Assembly (NCBI GenBank): GCA_947625915.1
Contig: CANQPX010000010.1
Span: 1-55,550 of the forward strand
Direction of reading: 5' to 3'
DNA length: 55,550 nt
Source of the DNA: an uncultured Clostridia bacterium
GTDB lineage: Bacteria; Bacillota; Clostridia; Oscillospirales; Ruminococcaceae
Shown: positions 41,737 through 49,597 of the stretch, one piece after another
Layout of the letters: every line of letters begins with the position of its first letter
Position numbering within the stretch: the first letter of the stretch is position 1
Program-made: the position numbers and the translations under genes
The notes under the pieces: generated by a model
Seen by the model: the letters and a program-made list of their open reading frames with translations, nothing else
Database searches by the model: none
What the model was told of the DNA's origin: nothing

Positions 41737-43122
41737 TTATCCTGCTTCGGTGATCGGTATGTTTTCTTCCTGCTCGCGGAGAACTTTTTTCCGCAGATGC
41801 CTTTCAAACAGAAGATATGCTATGACAAGCGCCGCGCCTGTAACTATCCAGCTTACGGGATATACCATCATCAGCGAGTCAAAGGAAGAATTCTCCGCAA
41901 ATACCGTGTAGACCCATACAATGCGTATCCCGCACACTCCCGCAAACGTTATAACGGCTGGGACCAGCGAAAAACCATATCCGCGCATCGCACCGGACAT
42001 TATTTCCATCACCGCATTTACAAATTCAAACGTAAGTATGTATTTTAACCGCACTAAGCCCAGTTCGGCGATGGCGGGATTGTCGTTGAAAATTTTCAGC
42101 AGCGGCGTTCCGAAAAGCATTATTATCATCGATGCCGCAAATGTTATCCCTACGTCGAGGATAAGACTTCTTTTTGTTATCTTCCTGCACCTTTCAAGCT
42201 GTCCCGCGCCGTAATTCTGCCCTACAAAAGTCGTACAGCCCTGACCAAATGAGTTTACGAGATAATAAGCGAGTATCTCAATGTTGAACGCTGCCGAGGA
42301 AGCTGCCATTACTTCCGAGCCAAGGCTGTTCACCGCCGACTGTATGCACATATTTGACAAAGAAAATACCATGCTTTGCAGTCCCGCGGGAAGTCCTATG
42401 CGGACTATTTTTGACAGCACGCTGCCGTGTATCTTTATATCGGACAAGGTTATTTTTATCGGATATTCTCTGTGGCATAAAAGGAAGAACAGCAGTGCCG
42501 AACTTATCAGGTTGGAAATGACCGTTGCCAATGCAACGCCGTCCGCGTCCATTCCCACAACACATACAAAAAGCAGATTGAGCAGGACATTTGCTATGCC
42601 CGAAATTATAAGGCAGAACAGCGGAGTTTTCGTATCGCCCTGACTTCGGAAGATCGCCGATTCAAAGTTATAAAGGAAAATTACCGGCATTCCCAGAAGA
42701 TATATCCGCAGATATGCCAGCGACATTGGGAAAACTTCCTCCGGAACGCTCATAAGTTCCAGTATGCCCGGCGCAAATTTTTCTCCGATAAGCGTTACGC
42801 ACACCCCGCCTATCAATGAGAACAGTATCGATGTATGCACGCATTTTGAAACAGACTCATTATCGCCCTGACCCGTAAAGTTGGAGATAACGACATTTGC
42901 GCCCAGAGCCATGCCTATAAATCCGTTTACGAGCAAGCCTATTATCGCACTGTTGCTTCCAACGGCTGCCATAGCGTTTTCCCCTACAAAACGTCCCACC
43001 ACGGCAACGTCCGCAGCGTTGAAAAGCTGCTGCAGCATTCCCGTCAGAGCCAGCGGCAGTGCAAATATCAGTAATTTCCCGCATATTCCCCCGTTAAGCA
43101 TATCAATGTCGGTTCGCTTCAT
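41737..43122 (-). CDS. MATE-family exporter A
   Basis: A 461-residue membrane protein with twelve predicted segments in two similar halves. LLIFALPLALTGMLQQLFNAADVAVVGRFVG at the N-terminus and VGQNYGAGQLERCRK in the middle are MATE signatures. These proteins export drugs or metabolites with Na+ or H+; the substrate is unknown. It overlaps the upstream nucleotidyltransferase gene by 20 bp. It resembles exporter B in plan but is clearly different in sequence. Confidence 0.92.
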   Translation of the reverse strand: MKRTDIDMLNGGICGKLLIFALPLALTGMLQQLFNAADVAVVGRFVGENAMAAVGSNSAIIGLLVNGFIGMALGANVVISNFTGQGDNESVSKCVHTSILFSLIGGVCVTLIGEKFAPGILELMSVPEEVFPMSLAYLRIYLLGMPVIFLYNFESAIFRSQGDTKTPLFCLIISGIANVLLNLLFVCVVGMDADGVALATVISNLISSALLFFLLCHREYPIKITLSDIKIHGSVLSKIVRIGLPAGLQSMVFSLSNMCIQSAVNSLGSEVMAASSAAFNIEILAYYLVNSFGQGCTTFVGQNYGAGQLERCRKITKRSLILDVGITFAASMIIMLFGTPLLKIFNDNPAIAELGLVRLKYILTFEFVNAVMEIMSGAMRGYGFSLVPAVITFAGVCGIRIVWVYTVFAENSSFDSLMMVYPVSWIVTGAALVIAYLLFERHLRKKVLREQEENIPITEAG

Positions 43123-43402
43123 AAATCATCACTCCCGTATTCTGTATTTCATTATATATCCGTGAATTTACATCTATTTCGGAAATATCTATCAGATCAA
43201 CAGGGCAGTCAACAGATGTGCATACATCTTCAAGCAGCCCGAAAAAGCGCAGCCCTTTCAGTCCGCTGTCGACGCATATGTCTATATCGCTGTTGTTAAC
43301 GGCAGTATTTTTTGCATATGAACCGAAAAGCACTGCACTTTTTACATTATATTCCTTGAATATAGGTAAAGTTATGGCTTTTATATCCTCAACGGAATAC
43401 AT
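43103..43402 (-). CDS. MNT-type nucleotidyltransferase, no HEPN partner
   Basis: A 99-residue minimal nucleotidyltransferase. VLFGSYAKNTA...SDIDICVDS holds the GSY...DxD catalytic pattern with two of the metal-binding Asp residues, and CPVDLIDIS the third. Such MNT proteins are usually the antitoxin half of HEPN-MNT pairs, AMPylating the HEPN RNase. Here no HEPN gene is next to it: amidohydrolase lies upstream and a MATE exporter overlaps downstream by 20 bp. It may be an orphan, or act with a HEPN elsewhere. Start 43402 has AGGAG. Confidence 0.88.
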   Translation of the reverse strand: MYSVEDIKAITLPIFKEYNVKSAVLFGSYAKNTAVNNSDIDICVDSGLKGLRFFGLLEDVCTSVDCPVDLIDISEIDVNSRIYNEIQNTGVMIYEANRH

Positions 43403-43415
43403 ATGACGGCTCCTT

Positions 43416-44201
43416 TCATATATTCAATAATTTTTCCGCGTTTTCGTGAAGGATCATTTCCCGCTCTTTTTCGTTAAGTGGAATTTTATTGAACAGTTCA
43501 AGTTCATGTTCCGCCGTCCACATGGGATAGTCCGTTCCGAACAGAACATTTTCGGTACCGAACGCGTCAATGAGTTCCCTTGCGTGTTCGGGAGACATAG
43601 AGTAGAGCGAACTTGAAGTATCTACCCACAAGCGGCGTCCTCCGAGTATTTTTGCCGCATTGTCCCATTCCGACCAACCGCCGAAGTGCGCTCCTATAAC
43701 GTCAAGCTTCGGGAAACGTTCAAGAACGTTCACAAGCATTTGCGGGTGAGAATATTTGTACCGTATATCTCCCGTATGGATAAGCAGCGGGAGACGTCCT
43801 TCGATGATTTCGTAAATTTTCATAGCTTTCGGATCGTCTATTGCGAACTGCTGAAAATCCGGATGCAGTTTCACGCCTTTCAGACCGAGGGAGATCGCCC
43901 GTTCTATTTCTTTTTCCGGTTCTTCGTAGTCGGGGTGCATTGCTGCAAATCCTATGAACTTATCGGGATATTTTTTTACGCAGTCCGCGATAAAATCATT
44001 TATGCTTTCCACCTGAACGGGAACCGTTGCAACGGATTGAACTATGAATTTTGATATTCCCGCGGCTTCACCCTGTTTTATCAGAGAAGCTGCCGTGCCG
44101 TCGCAGTGCATTGTAAGTTCTTTATAGAAATTTCCTATTCCCGCAACGGCTTTTTGTGCTATTTTATCGGGGAAAATATGTGCGTGTGAATCTATTATCA
44201 T
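43416..44201 (-). CDS. Amidohydrolase family (Amidohydro_2) protein
   Basis: A 261-residue TIM-barrel metal hydrolase. DSHAHIFPD at the start gives the HxH metal pair, GVKLHPDFQ, LLIHTGD and GAHFGGW give further His ligands, and LFGTDYPMW gives the catalytic Asp. The group includes decarboxylases and lactonases such as relatives of ACMSD; the real substrate is unknown. It lies 14 bp before the nucleotidyltransferase gene on the same strand, after MATE exporter B, so the four genes 45.6-41.7 kb probably form one leftward operon. Confidence 0.87.
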   Translation of the reverse strand: MIIDSHAHIFPDKIAQKAVAGIGNFYKELTMHCDGTAASLIKQGEAAGISKFIVQSVATVPVQVESINDFIADCVKKYPDKFIGFAAMHPDYEEPEKEIERAISLGLKGVKLHPDFQQFAIDDPKAMKIYEIIEGRLPLLIHTGDIRYKYSHPQMLVNVLERFPKLDVIGAHFGGWSEWDNAAKILGGRRLWVDTSSSLYSMSPEHARELIDAFGTENVLFGTDYPMWTAEHELELFNKIPLNEKEREMILHENAEKLLNI

Positions 44202-44228
44202 TTTTTTCAGACCTTTCGTTCTTGAAAA

Positions 44229-45620
44229 TCAATCTTTTGCGGCGGAGTTTGTTTTTCCGCCGAGAGAGTCGGCAAATGCTGTATGTTTCCAATTGCCCCT
44301 GAAGTAGAAGTAAAATGCCAACAGTGCTGAAAGCGTCCAGCCTATGGGCCATGCCCAAAGAAAACCGTCAAAGCCTATCCTCGGCACTAACAGATATGAA
44401 AGCAGAACTCTCAGCACAAGATCGCTGAATGTTGACGACATGAAAGAACGCATTGCGCCCGCGCCTTTAAGGACGCCGTCCGAAAGCAGTTTCAAGCCGA
44501 GTACCGCGTAGAACGGTGAAGCCGCTCTCAGGAAAGACGCTCCCGTTTTCAGAGCTTCCGCGGAAAGTTCCTTTGAGAAAATGCCTATCATTGCGTTCGG
44601 GAATATGATATAGCATATCAGGAACGGCACAAGGCATATTGCCGTAAAAACTATCCCCGCTTTAAATCCTGCGGGAATTCGGTCATGTTTGCCCGCGCCG
44701 ATATTTTGCGCCGCATATGAACTTATTCCGTTGGAAATGCAAGCCATAGCGTTTACCGCAAAAGTGTTCAGCTTTATTGCCGAGGAATAACCTGCTATTA
44801 CGGCAGAACCCATGTCATTTACAAGTCCTTGTATCATAAGGTTGCCCACCGAAACGAAGCTTTGCTGACAGATCGTAGGTATCGCAATCCTGCTTATGGT
44901 TTTCAGCATATGCGGTGAGAAAAGCGGGCTCCTGTGGGCTGCCGTTATGCCTTTCAAGCGGAAAAACAGTGCGATCGCCGCAAGGACTGCGGAGATGCCC
45001 TGTGCGATGAAAGTTGCCCAAGCAACGCCTGCGACGCCCATTCTGAAAACTATTACCATCAGCAGATCGAGGATAATATTTCCCACCGATGAAGCGATAA
45101 GGAATATAAGCGGTGTTTTTGAATCTCCCAGAGCGGTAAAAATTCCCGTACAGACGTTGTACAGGAAAAGGAAGATGAGTCCCGCTATGTAAATGCTCAG
45201 ATATATGACCGCGTCGGAAAAGATATCCTCTTTGGTGTTGAGTGCGGTCATGATCGGTTCGCTGAGTAAAAGTCCCGCAGCTGTAAGTATCACCGCGATA
45301 ACGAGTGTGGTTATTATTGAAGTTGATACAGCGGTTTTCATGCGGACATATTCTTTTGCGCCGAAGAGTTGTGATATAACGACAGCGCAGCCTGCGTTTA
45401 TGCCGTTTGCTATCTGTATGAAAAGCATAGTTACGGGATATGACGCGCCCACGGCTGCGAGGGCAAGTTCGCCTTCGGCGGGGGTAGTTCCGATAAAATT
45501 TCCCGCGATGACGCTGTCGCAGATATTATACATTTGTTGGAAAATAATACTTATCAGCATAGGCAAAGTAAACCGCCAGATAAGTGAAGACGGTCTACCC
45601 TTGGTAAGGTCTGTTACCAA
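44229..45620 (-). CDS. MATE-family exporter B
   Basis: About 463 residues with twelve membrane segments. TDLTKGRPSSLIWRFTLPMLISIIFQQMYNICDSVIAG is the typical MATE beginning. Start: the open frame begins at a TTG (45644), but a GAAAGGAAG ribosome site lies inside it and fits a TTG at 45620, giving a family-like N-terminus; the only nearby ATG (45640) is out of frame. A non-ATG start is thus very likely. First gene of the exporter - amidohydrolase - nucleotidyltransferase - exporter group. Confidence 0.9.
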   Translation of the reverse strand: MVTDLTKGRPSSLIWRFTLPMLISIIFQQMYNICDSVIAGNFIGTTPAEGELALAAVGASYPVTMLFIQIANGINAGCAVVISQLFGAKEYVRMKTAVSTSIITTLVIAVILTAAGLLLSEPIMTALNTKEDIFSDAVIYLSIYIAGLIFLFLYNVCTGIFTALGDSKTPLIFLIASSVGNIILDLLMVIVFRMGVAGVAWATFIAQGISAVLAAIALFFRLKGITAAHRSPLFSPHMLKTISRIAIPTICQQSFVSVGNLMIQGLVNDMGSAVIAGYSSAIKLNTFAVNAMACISNGISSYAAQNIGAGKHDRIPAGFKAGIVFTAICLVPFLICYIIFPNAMIGIFSKELSAEALKTGASFLRAASPFYAVLGLKLLSDGVLKGAGAMRSFMSSTFSDLVLRVLLSYLLVPRIGFDGFLWAWPIGWTLSALLAFYFYFRGNWKHTAFADSLGGKTNSAAKD

Positions 45621-45654
45621 ATCAAAGGACTTCCTTTCATACAATACTAAGTTT

Positions 45655-45683
45655 ATTATAGTATTTTAAACCAAAGATATCAA
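45655..45683 (-). promoter_or_regulatory. Promoter of MATE exporter B
   Basis: Minus-strand TTGATA (45678-45683), 17-bp spacer, TATAAT (45655-45660). Confidence 0.8.
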
Positions 45684-45717
45684 GTGAATTTTGTTAAAAT
45701 TTCTAAAAAATAATTAA

Positions 45718-45739
45718 AGCGGCTGATCTTGTCAACCGC
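45718..45739. repeat. Degenerate copy of the dapL terminator hairpin
   Basis: AGCGGCTGATCTTGTCAACC... differs from the perfect terminator at 46087-46109 by a few bases; one pair in the stem is broken. The two copies flank the hairpin mosaic. Confidence 0.65.
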
Positions 45740-45750
45740 CCGGACTTATT

Positions 45751-45850
45751 GATAAAACATAATATAGTTTATTGTCAAATAACGGATTTTTTAGAAAAAC
45801 AAATTGCTCTTTATTGCCAAACAGCTCACCGGGCTGTTTGGCAAGGATTT
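45751..45850. repeat. Dispersed two-hairpin element, copy 2
   Basis: GATAAAACATAATATAGTT, a small hairpin TTATT-GTCA-AATAA, the TTTTTTAGAAAAACAA linker and a large hairpin TTGCCAAACAGC (45814-45825), loop TCACCGG, GCTGTTTGGCAA (45833-45844). It matches copy 1 at 3762-3868. The G-C pair of the first small stem became A-T, and an A-T pair of the large stem became C-G, on both sides. Confidence 0.75.
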
Positions 45851-45874
45851 AATTACAATTAATCGTTAGTGCCA

Positions 45875-46062
45875 AGGGGAACGCTCTCTCTTGCAGAGCG
45901 TTCCCCTCTTGCAACCTTCGGTTGCAATTCACCCCTTTGCAGAGGCGCCTTCGTATGGGGAATTTCGCCATCTGCGGATGGCGACAATGGGCTCCGCCCC
46001 TTGACCCCGCGAGCTGGGCTCAGCTCGACCAGCTTTTCAATTTTGCGCTGCGCGCAAAATTG
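45875..46062. repeat. Series of consecutive perfect hairpins
   Basis: No gene. In order: AGGGGAACGCTCT / AGAGCGTTCCCCT (45875-45907); TTGCAACC / GGTTGCAA (45909-45927); TCGCCATC-TGCG-GATGGCGA (45965-45984); GGGC-TCC-GCCC-like mini-stem (45989-45999); CGAGCTG-GGCT-CAGCTCG (46010-46027); CAATTTTGCGC-TGC-GCGCAAAATTG (46038-46062). Together with the element at 45751 and the terminator at 46087, the whole 390 bp is almost solid hairpins. Confidence 0.8.
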
Positions 46063-46086
46063 TTAAAAACTTTTTCGACAAGCAAA

Positions 46087-46109
46087 AGCGGCTGATCCTG
46101 TCAGCCGCT
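46087..46109 (-). terminator. dapL terminator
   Basis: AGCGGCTGA (46087-46095), TCCTG loop, TCAGCCGCT (46101-46109), followed on the minus strand by TTTTGCTTG. It lies 8 bp after the dapL stop. Confidence 0.8.
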
Positions 46110-46117
46110 CGTAATTT

Positions 46118-47320
46118 CTATTTTAATAATTTTTTCAGCCTTGACATGGCTTCGACCGTGTTCTCTTTCGATCCGAACGCCGTCAGCCTGAACCAACCCT
46201 TTCCGTTTGGTCCGAATCCTTCTCCCGGCGTCCCCACAACTTGTATCTCTTTCAGAAGATAGTCGAAAAATTCCCAGCTGCCCATGCCGTTCGGACACTT
46301 TAACCAGATGTACGGGGAATTCTTTCCGCCTGTGTATTTTATTCCCAGTTCATCGCAGGTCTCTGACATGATGCGGGCATTTTCCATGTAATAGTCAATG
46401 TTCTTCTTAGTCTGTGAAAGCCCTTCGGGACTGAATACCGCCGCTGCCGCACACTGCACCGGGTATGACACGCCGTTGAACTTGCTGCCCTGACGTCTGC
46501 ACCAGATCTTGAACACATTTACTTCTTTGCCGTCCGATGTGTAAGCGTTCAGTTCCTTCGGGATCACCGTGTAACCGCATCTCATTCCCGTAAATCCCGC
46601 CGTTTTGGAAAGCGAACATATCTCAATGGCACATTCTCTTGCTCCGTCTATTGTGAAAATGCTGCGGGGAAGTGTTTCATCACGGATAAAGGCTTCATAT
46701 GCCGAGTCGAAAATTATGATCGCTTTCTTGCTTTTTGCGTAAGCTACCCATTTTTCGAGCTGCGGCTTCGTGTATACCGAACCTGTGGGGTTGTTGGGGG
46801 AGCAAAGATAGATGATATCGCAGTCAACGTTATCATCGGGCATTGCCGCAAAGCCGTTTTCTTCGTTTGAAGAAGCATACACTATCTTTTTGCCGCTCAT
46901 GGTGTTGGAATCGACATAAACCGGATACGCGGGGTCGGTGATGAGAACGGTGTTGTTTTCGCCGAAAATATCAACGATATTTCCGCAGTCGCTTTTTGCA
47001 CCGTCGCTTATAAGTATTTCTTCCGGATCAATGTCCGCGCCGAAACTTTTGTAATATCCCGCAACGGCTTTACGGAGAAATTCGTAGCCCCGTCCGCTGT
47101 CCTCATAACCTCTGAAAGTTTCCTTATGGGTCATTTCTTCCGCGCCTTTTTTCATAGCTTCCGCAGTAACGGGCGCGATGGGCAGGGTAACATCGCCGAT
47201 ACCCATTCTTATGAGAGTCTTATCGGGGTTTTCCGCCTGATATGCCTTTATTTTTTTTGCAATATCGATGAAAAGGTAATTTTCTTTCAGAGCAAGAAAA
47301 TTTTCGTTTATATAAGCCAT
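46118..47320 (-). CDS. dapL: LL-diaminopimelate aminotransferase
   Basis: A 400-residue PLP enzyme (fold type I) that makes LL-diaminopimelate from tetrahydrodipicolinate and glutamate in one step, short-cutting lysine synthesis. Signatures: RMGIGDVTLPIAP, YEFLRKAVAGYY, SPNNPTGSVYT, IIFDSAYEAFI, CSLSKTAGFTGMRCGY with the PLP-binding Lys, and SPYIWLKCP. It is 18 bp downstream of dapF with the AAAGGACGG site. The pair gives the diaminopimelate route in which dapD/E are not needed. Confidence 0.96.
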   Translation of the reverse strand: MAYINENFLALKENYLFIDIAKKIKAYQAENPDKTLIRMGIGDVTLPIAPVTAEAMKKGAEEMTHKETFRGYEDSGRGYEFLRKAVAGYYKSFGADIDPEEILISDGAKSDCGNIVDIFGENNTVLITDPAYPVYVDSNTMSGKKIVYASSNEENGFAAMPDDNVDCDIIYLCSPNNPTGSVYTKPQLEKWVAYAKSKKAIIIFDSAYEAFIRDETLPRSIFTIDGARECAIEICSLSKTAGFTGMRCGYTVIPKELNAYTSDGKEVNVFKIWCRRQGSKFNGVSYPVQCAAAAVFSPEGLSQTKKNIDYYMENARIMSETCDELGIKYTGGKNSPYIWLKCPNGMGSWEFFDYLLKEIQVVGTPGEGFGPNGKGWFRLTAFGSKENTVEAMSRLKKLLK

Positions 47321-47338
47321 TGGTATCCGTCCTTTCGG

Positions 47339-48208
47339 TCAATTATATGTGGGATTGTTCCTTGCGGCGTTTTCAACGTCGATCTCGCCGCAAAAAACTT
47401 CCGCCGCAGGTCCGCGCTTGATAACATGACCGTCCGAGCGGTATGTTATGGCAAGTTTTCCTCCCCGCAGAAGCAATGTGATCTCTTCGTCCTTTTTGCA
47501 GTGTCCGCAAAGCACCGAAGCTGCCGCTGACGCGCAGGCACCTGTTCCGCAAGCCCATGTTTCGCCGCTGCCACGTTCCCAGACGCGCATTTTCACTGTG
47601 TGATCGTCAATGATCTCGCAGAACTCCGTGTTCACTCTTTCGGGGAAAAGCGGGTGGTTCTCGAAATCGGGACCTATCTTTTCGAGATCGAGGCTGTCGA
47701 TCCCATTGGTGAATATCACGCAGTGGGGATTTCCCATTGAAACGGCTGTAATATTGTATGCGCTGCCGTTTACTTCGATAGGCTTGTTTATGAAAGTTTC
47801 GCCGTCTGCTTTCATTGGGATAAGTGACGGCTTTAAGATAGCCTCTCCCATGTCGATCTCAACGGTCTCTATCTTTCCGTTTTCGGGGAAGAGCCGCAAA
47901 GATCTTACGCCGCTTTTTGTTTCAAGGGTAATTTCCGTTTTTGCGGTAAGTCCGTGGTCATAGACGAATTTCCCGATACAGCGGGAAGCGTTCCCGCACA
48001 TCATTCCCTCCGAACCGTCCGCGTTGAACATTCTCATTCGGAAGTCAGCCTTTTCCGACGGCATTATCAGCACCAATCCGTCAGAGCCTATGCCGAAATG
48101 CCTGTCGCTGACTATTTTTGAAACATATTCCGGGTCGTTTACCGTTTCTTCAAAGCAGTTCACATAAACGTAGTCGTTGCCGATGCCGTGCATTTTTGTA
48201 AATTTCAT
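47339..48208 (-). CDS. dapF: Diaminopimelate epimerase
   Basis: A 289-residue cofactor-free racemase that turns LL- into meso-diaminopimelate, the peptidoglycan cross-link residue and lysine precursor. MKFTKMHGIGNDYVYVNC at the start, GMMCGNASRCIGKFVYDHG with the first catalytic Cys and CGTGACASAAASV with the second are all intact. The start is ATG 48208; the longer frame is a shadow in the ANTAR gene. It lies 17 bp after the ANTAR gene and before dapL. Confidence 0.96.
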   Translation of the reverse strand: MKFTKMHGIGNDYVYVNCFEETVNDPEYVSKIVSDRHFGIGSDGLVLIMPSEKADFRMRMFNADGSEGMMCGNASRCIGKFVYDHGLTAKTEITLETKSGVRSLRLFPENGKIETVEIDMGEAILKPSLIPMKADGETFINKPIEVNGSAYNITAVSMGNPHCVIFTNGIDSLDLEKIGPDFENHPLFPERVNTEFCEIIDDHTVKMRVWERGSGETWACGTGACASAAASVLCGHCKKDEEITLLLRGGKLAITYRSDGHVIKRGPAAEVFCGEIDVENAARNNPTYN

Positions 48209-48225
48209 AAAAATATCCCTTTCGG

Positions 48226-48792
48226 TCACATTTCGTAGGTCTTGAGGATATCCCGCGCCACTTCCACCTGCGGAAGGCGCGTGTCCATCGCCCGTTTTTG
48301 TATCTGGCGGTGGGCGTCCGCTTCGGAAATGCGGAGATATTCCACAAGAACGCATTTTGCCCTGTCCACGAGCCGTACATCTTTAAGTTTTGTTTCAAGA
48401 GCGGCATTGCGGGCTTCAAGCTCGTCCCGAACCCCTTTCGACAGTGCAACGAACCGAAGAGCCTGCATCAGAAATGCTTTATTAAGAGGGCGGGGAAGAA
48501 TGAAAATATTTTTATCGCCTATTTTTTTTGCGATCCCGCCGCAGTTTTTTGCTGAAGCGGCAATTATCGTTCCGCAGCCTTGTTTCAGGGCAAATGCCGC
48601 GAGATCAAGCCCGAATTCCTTTTCAAGAGGAGTGTTGACGAAAACCATATCGAAATGTTTTTCCGTCAGCAGATCTCTTGCGCCGCTGCCGTCGGAAACG
48701 GAGACTTCGCCGAATTCTCCTGCGGCAAGGGCGATATTGTCGAGAGTATCTCCCTCGGCTGAGAAAATTATAATGCTTTTTTTATCCTGCAT
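48226..48792 (-). CDS. ANTAR-domain regulator with a pseudo-receiver
   Basis: A 188-residue RNA-binding antiterminator-type protein. The N-terminal part (1-120) is receiver-like, but the usual phospho-acceptor Asp is replaced (MVFVNTPL), so classical phosphorylation is unlikely. A coiled linker (about 118-140) leads to the C-terminal ANTAR domain (RAKCVLVEYLRISEADAHRQIQKRAM...), a three-helix bundle that binds paired hexaloop hairpins and prevents termination. It follows the glutamate synthase operon, whose leader has a terminator and a competing hairpin. Control of that operon is inferred; ANTAR genes next to nitrogen-assimilation genes are known in Clostridia. It has its own promoter and likely starts the dapF-dapL unit. 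Confidence 0.88.
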   Translation of the reverse strand: MQDKKSIIIFSAEGDTLDNIALAAGEFGEVSVSDGSGARDLLTEKHFDMVFVNTPLEKEFGLDLAAFALKQGCGTIIAASAKNCGGIAKKIGDKNIFILPRPLNKAFLMQALRFVALSKGVRDELEARNAALETKLKDVRLVDRAKCVLVEYLRISEADAHRQIQKRAMDTRLPQVEVARDILKTYEM

Positions 48793-48825
48793 GGTAATTT
48801 CCTCCCGTAAATGGTATTTGCAATT

Positions 48826-48854
48826 ATTATATCACAGATCCCGTCCGATTTCAA
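48826..48854 (-). promoter_or_regulatory. Promoter of the ANTAR-dapF-dapL unit
   Basis: Minus-strand TTGAAA (48849-48854), 17-bp spacer, TATAAT (48826-48831). A CCCGTC/GACGGG stem overlaps the -35 region. Confidence 0.75.
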
Positions 48855-48868
48855 GACGGGGGGGAACG

Positions 48869-49597
48869 TCAGTTATTGACGTAAAGCTGTTTGTAGGGAC
48901 TTGCGGTATTCGGGGTCAGCTTGAAGAAATGATCCTTCATGATATCCGCTGCGTTACAGCCGAAATTTTCGGCGAATTCTTCGATATCCGGACGGATATT
49001 TTCAATATCCTCCTTTGTCGCGTCGGTGCATTTCACCTGTACGGGCAGACCGACAGGCGCATGATCGGTGCGGATATAGATCGCTCCGCCGTGCATACCT
49101 GTTCCGCAGAAACTTCCCACGGGGCAGCTCTCCTCATGTCCTATACCGAGGACGATTATCCTTCCGCCCGCTTGGTATTCGCCGAGGAAGTCGCCTACTT
49201 TTCCGCCGATAACGAGGAAAGGTATGTGCTGCTGATATTCTTTCATATGTATTCCCGCGCGGTAACCTGCGTTGCCCTTGATGAGTATTTTTCCGTCACG
49301 CATACCGTAGCCTGCAGCGTCGCCGCAGTTGCCGTGGATTATTATTTCTCCGGAATTCATCGTATCGCCTGTGGCGTCCTGAGCGTTGGCGAAAACGGTT
49401 ATGCGTGTACGGTTAAGATATGCGCCGAGGGCGTTGCCCGGGATACCGTGTATCTCGATGTTCTTATCCTGCGCTCCTGTGCCGATGTAACGGTGTCCGA
49501 GAGCGTTTTCGATGATTATATCCTTGTCGTTTGCGGTGCTGACGATGTGGTTAAGGTCTTTATAATGCATACCTGCCGCATTTATTTTAGTTGGCAT
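48869..49597 (-). CDS. Glutamate synthase alpha-type GXGXG domain protein
   Basis: A 242-residue protein consisting only of the right-handed beta-helix (GXGXG) domain found at the C-terminus of large glutamate synthases. Repeated glycine turns GALGAYLN, IHGNCGDAAGYGM, KGNAGYRAGIHM and GTGMHGGAIYI are visible. In split enzymes it is a separate subunit that bridges the ammonia tunnel and FMN domain. Start is ATG 49597 with GGAGGTG, overlapping the FAD-protein gene by 11 bp. Last gene of the operon. Confidence 0.9.
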   Translation of the reverse strand: MPTKINAAGMHYKDLNHIVSTANDKDIIIENALGHRYIGTGAQDKNIEIHGIPGNALGAYLNRTRITVFANAQDATGDTMNSGEIIIHGNCGDAAGYGMRDGKILIKGNAGYRAGIHMKEYQQHIPFLVIGGKVGDFLGEYQAGGRIIVLGIGHEESCPVGSFCGTGMHGGAIYIRTDHAPVGLPVQVKCTDATKEDIENIRPDIEEFAENFGCNAADIMKDHFFKLTPNTASPYKQLYVNN

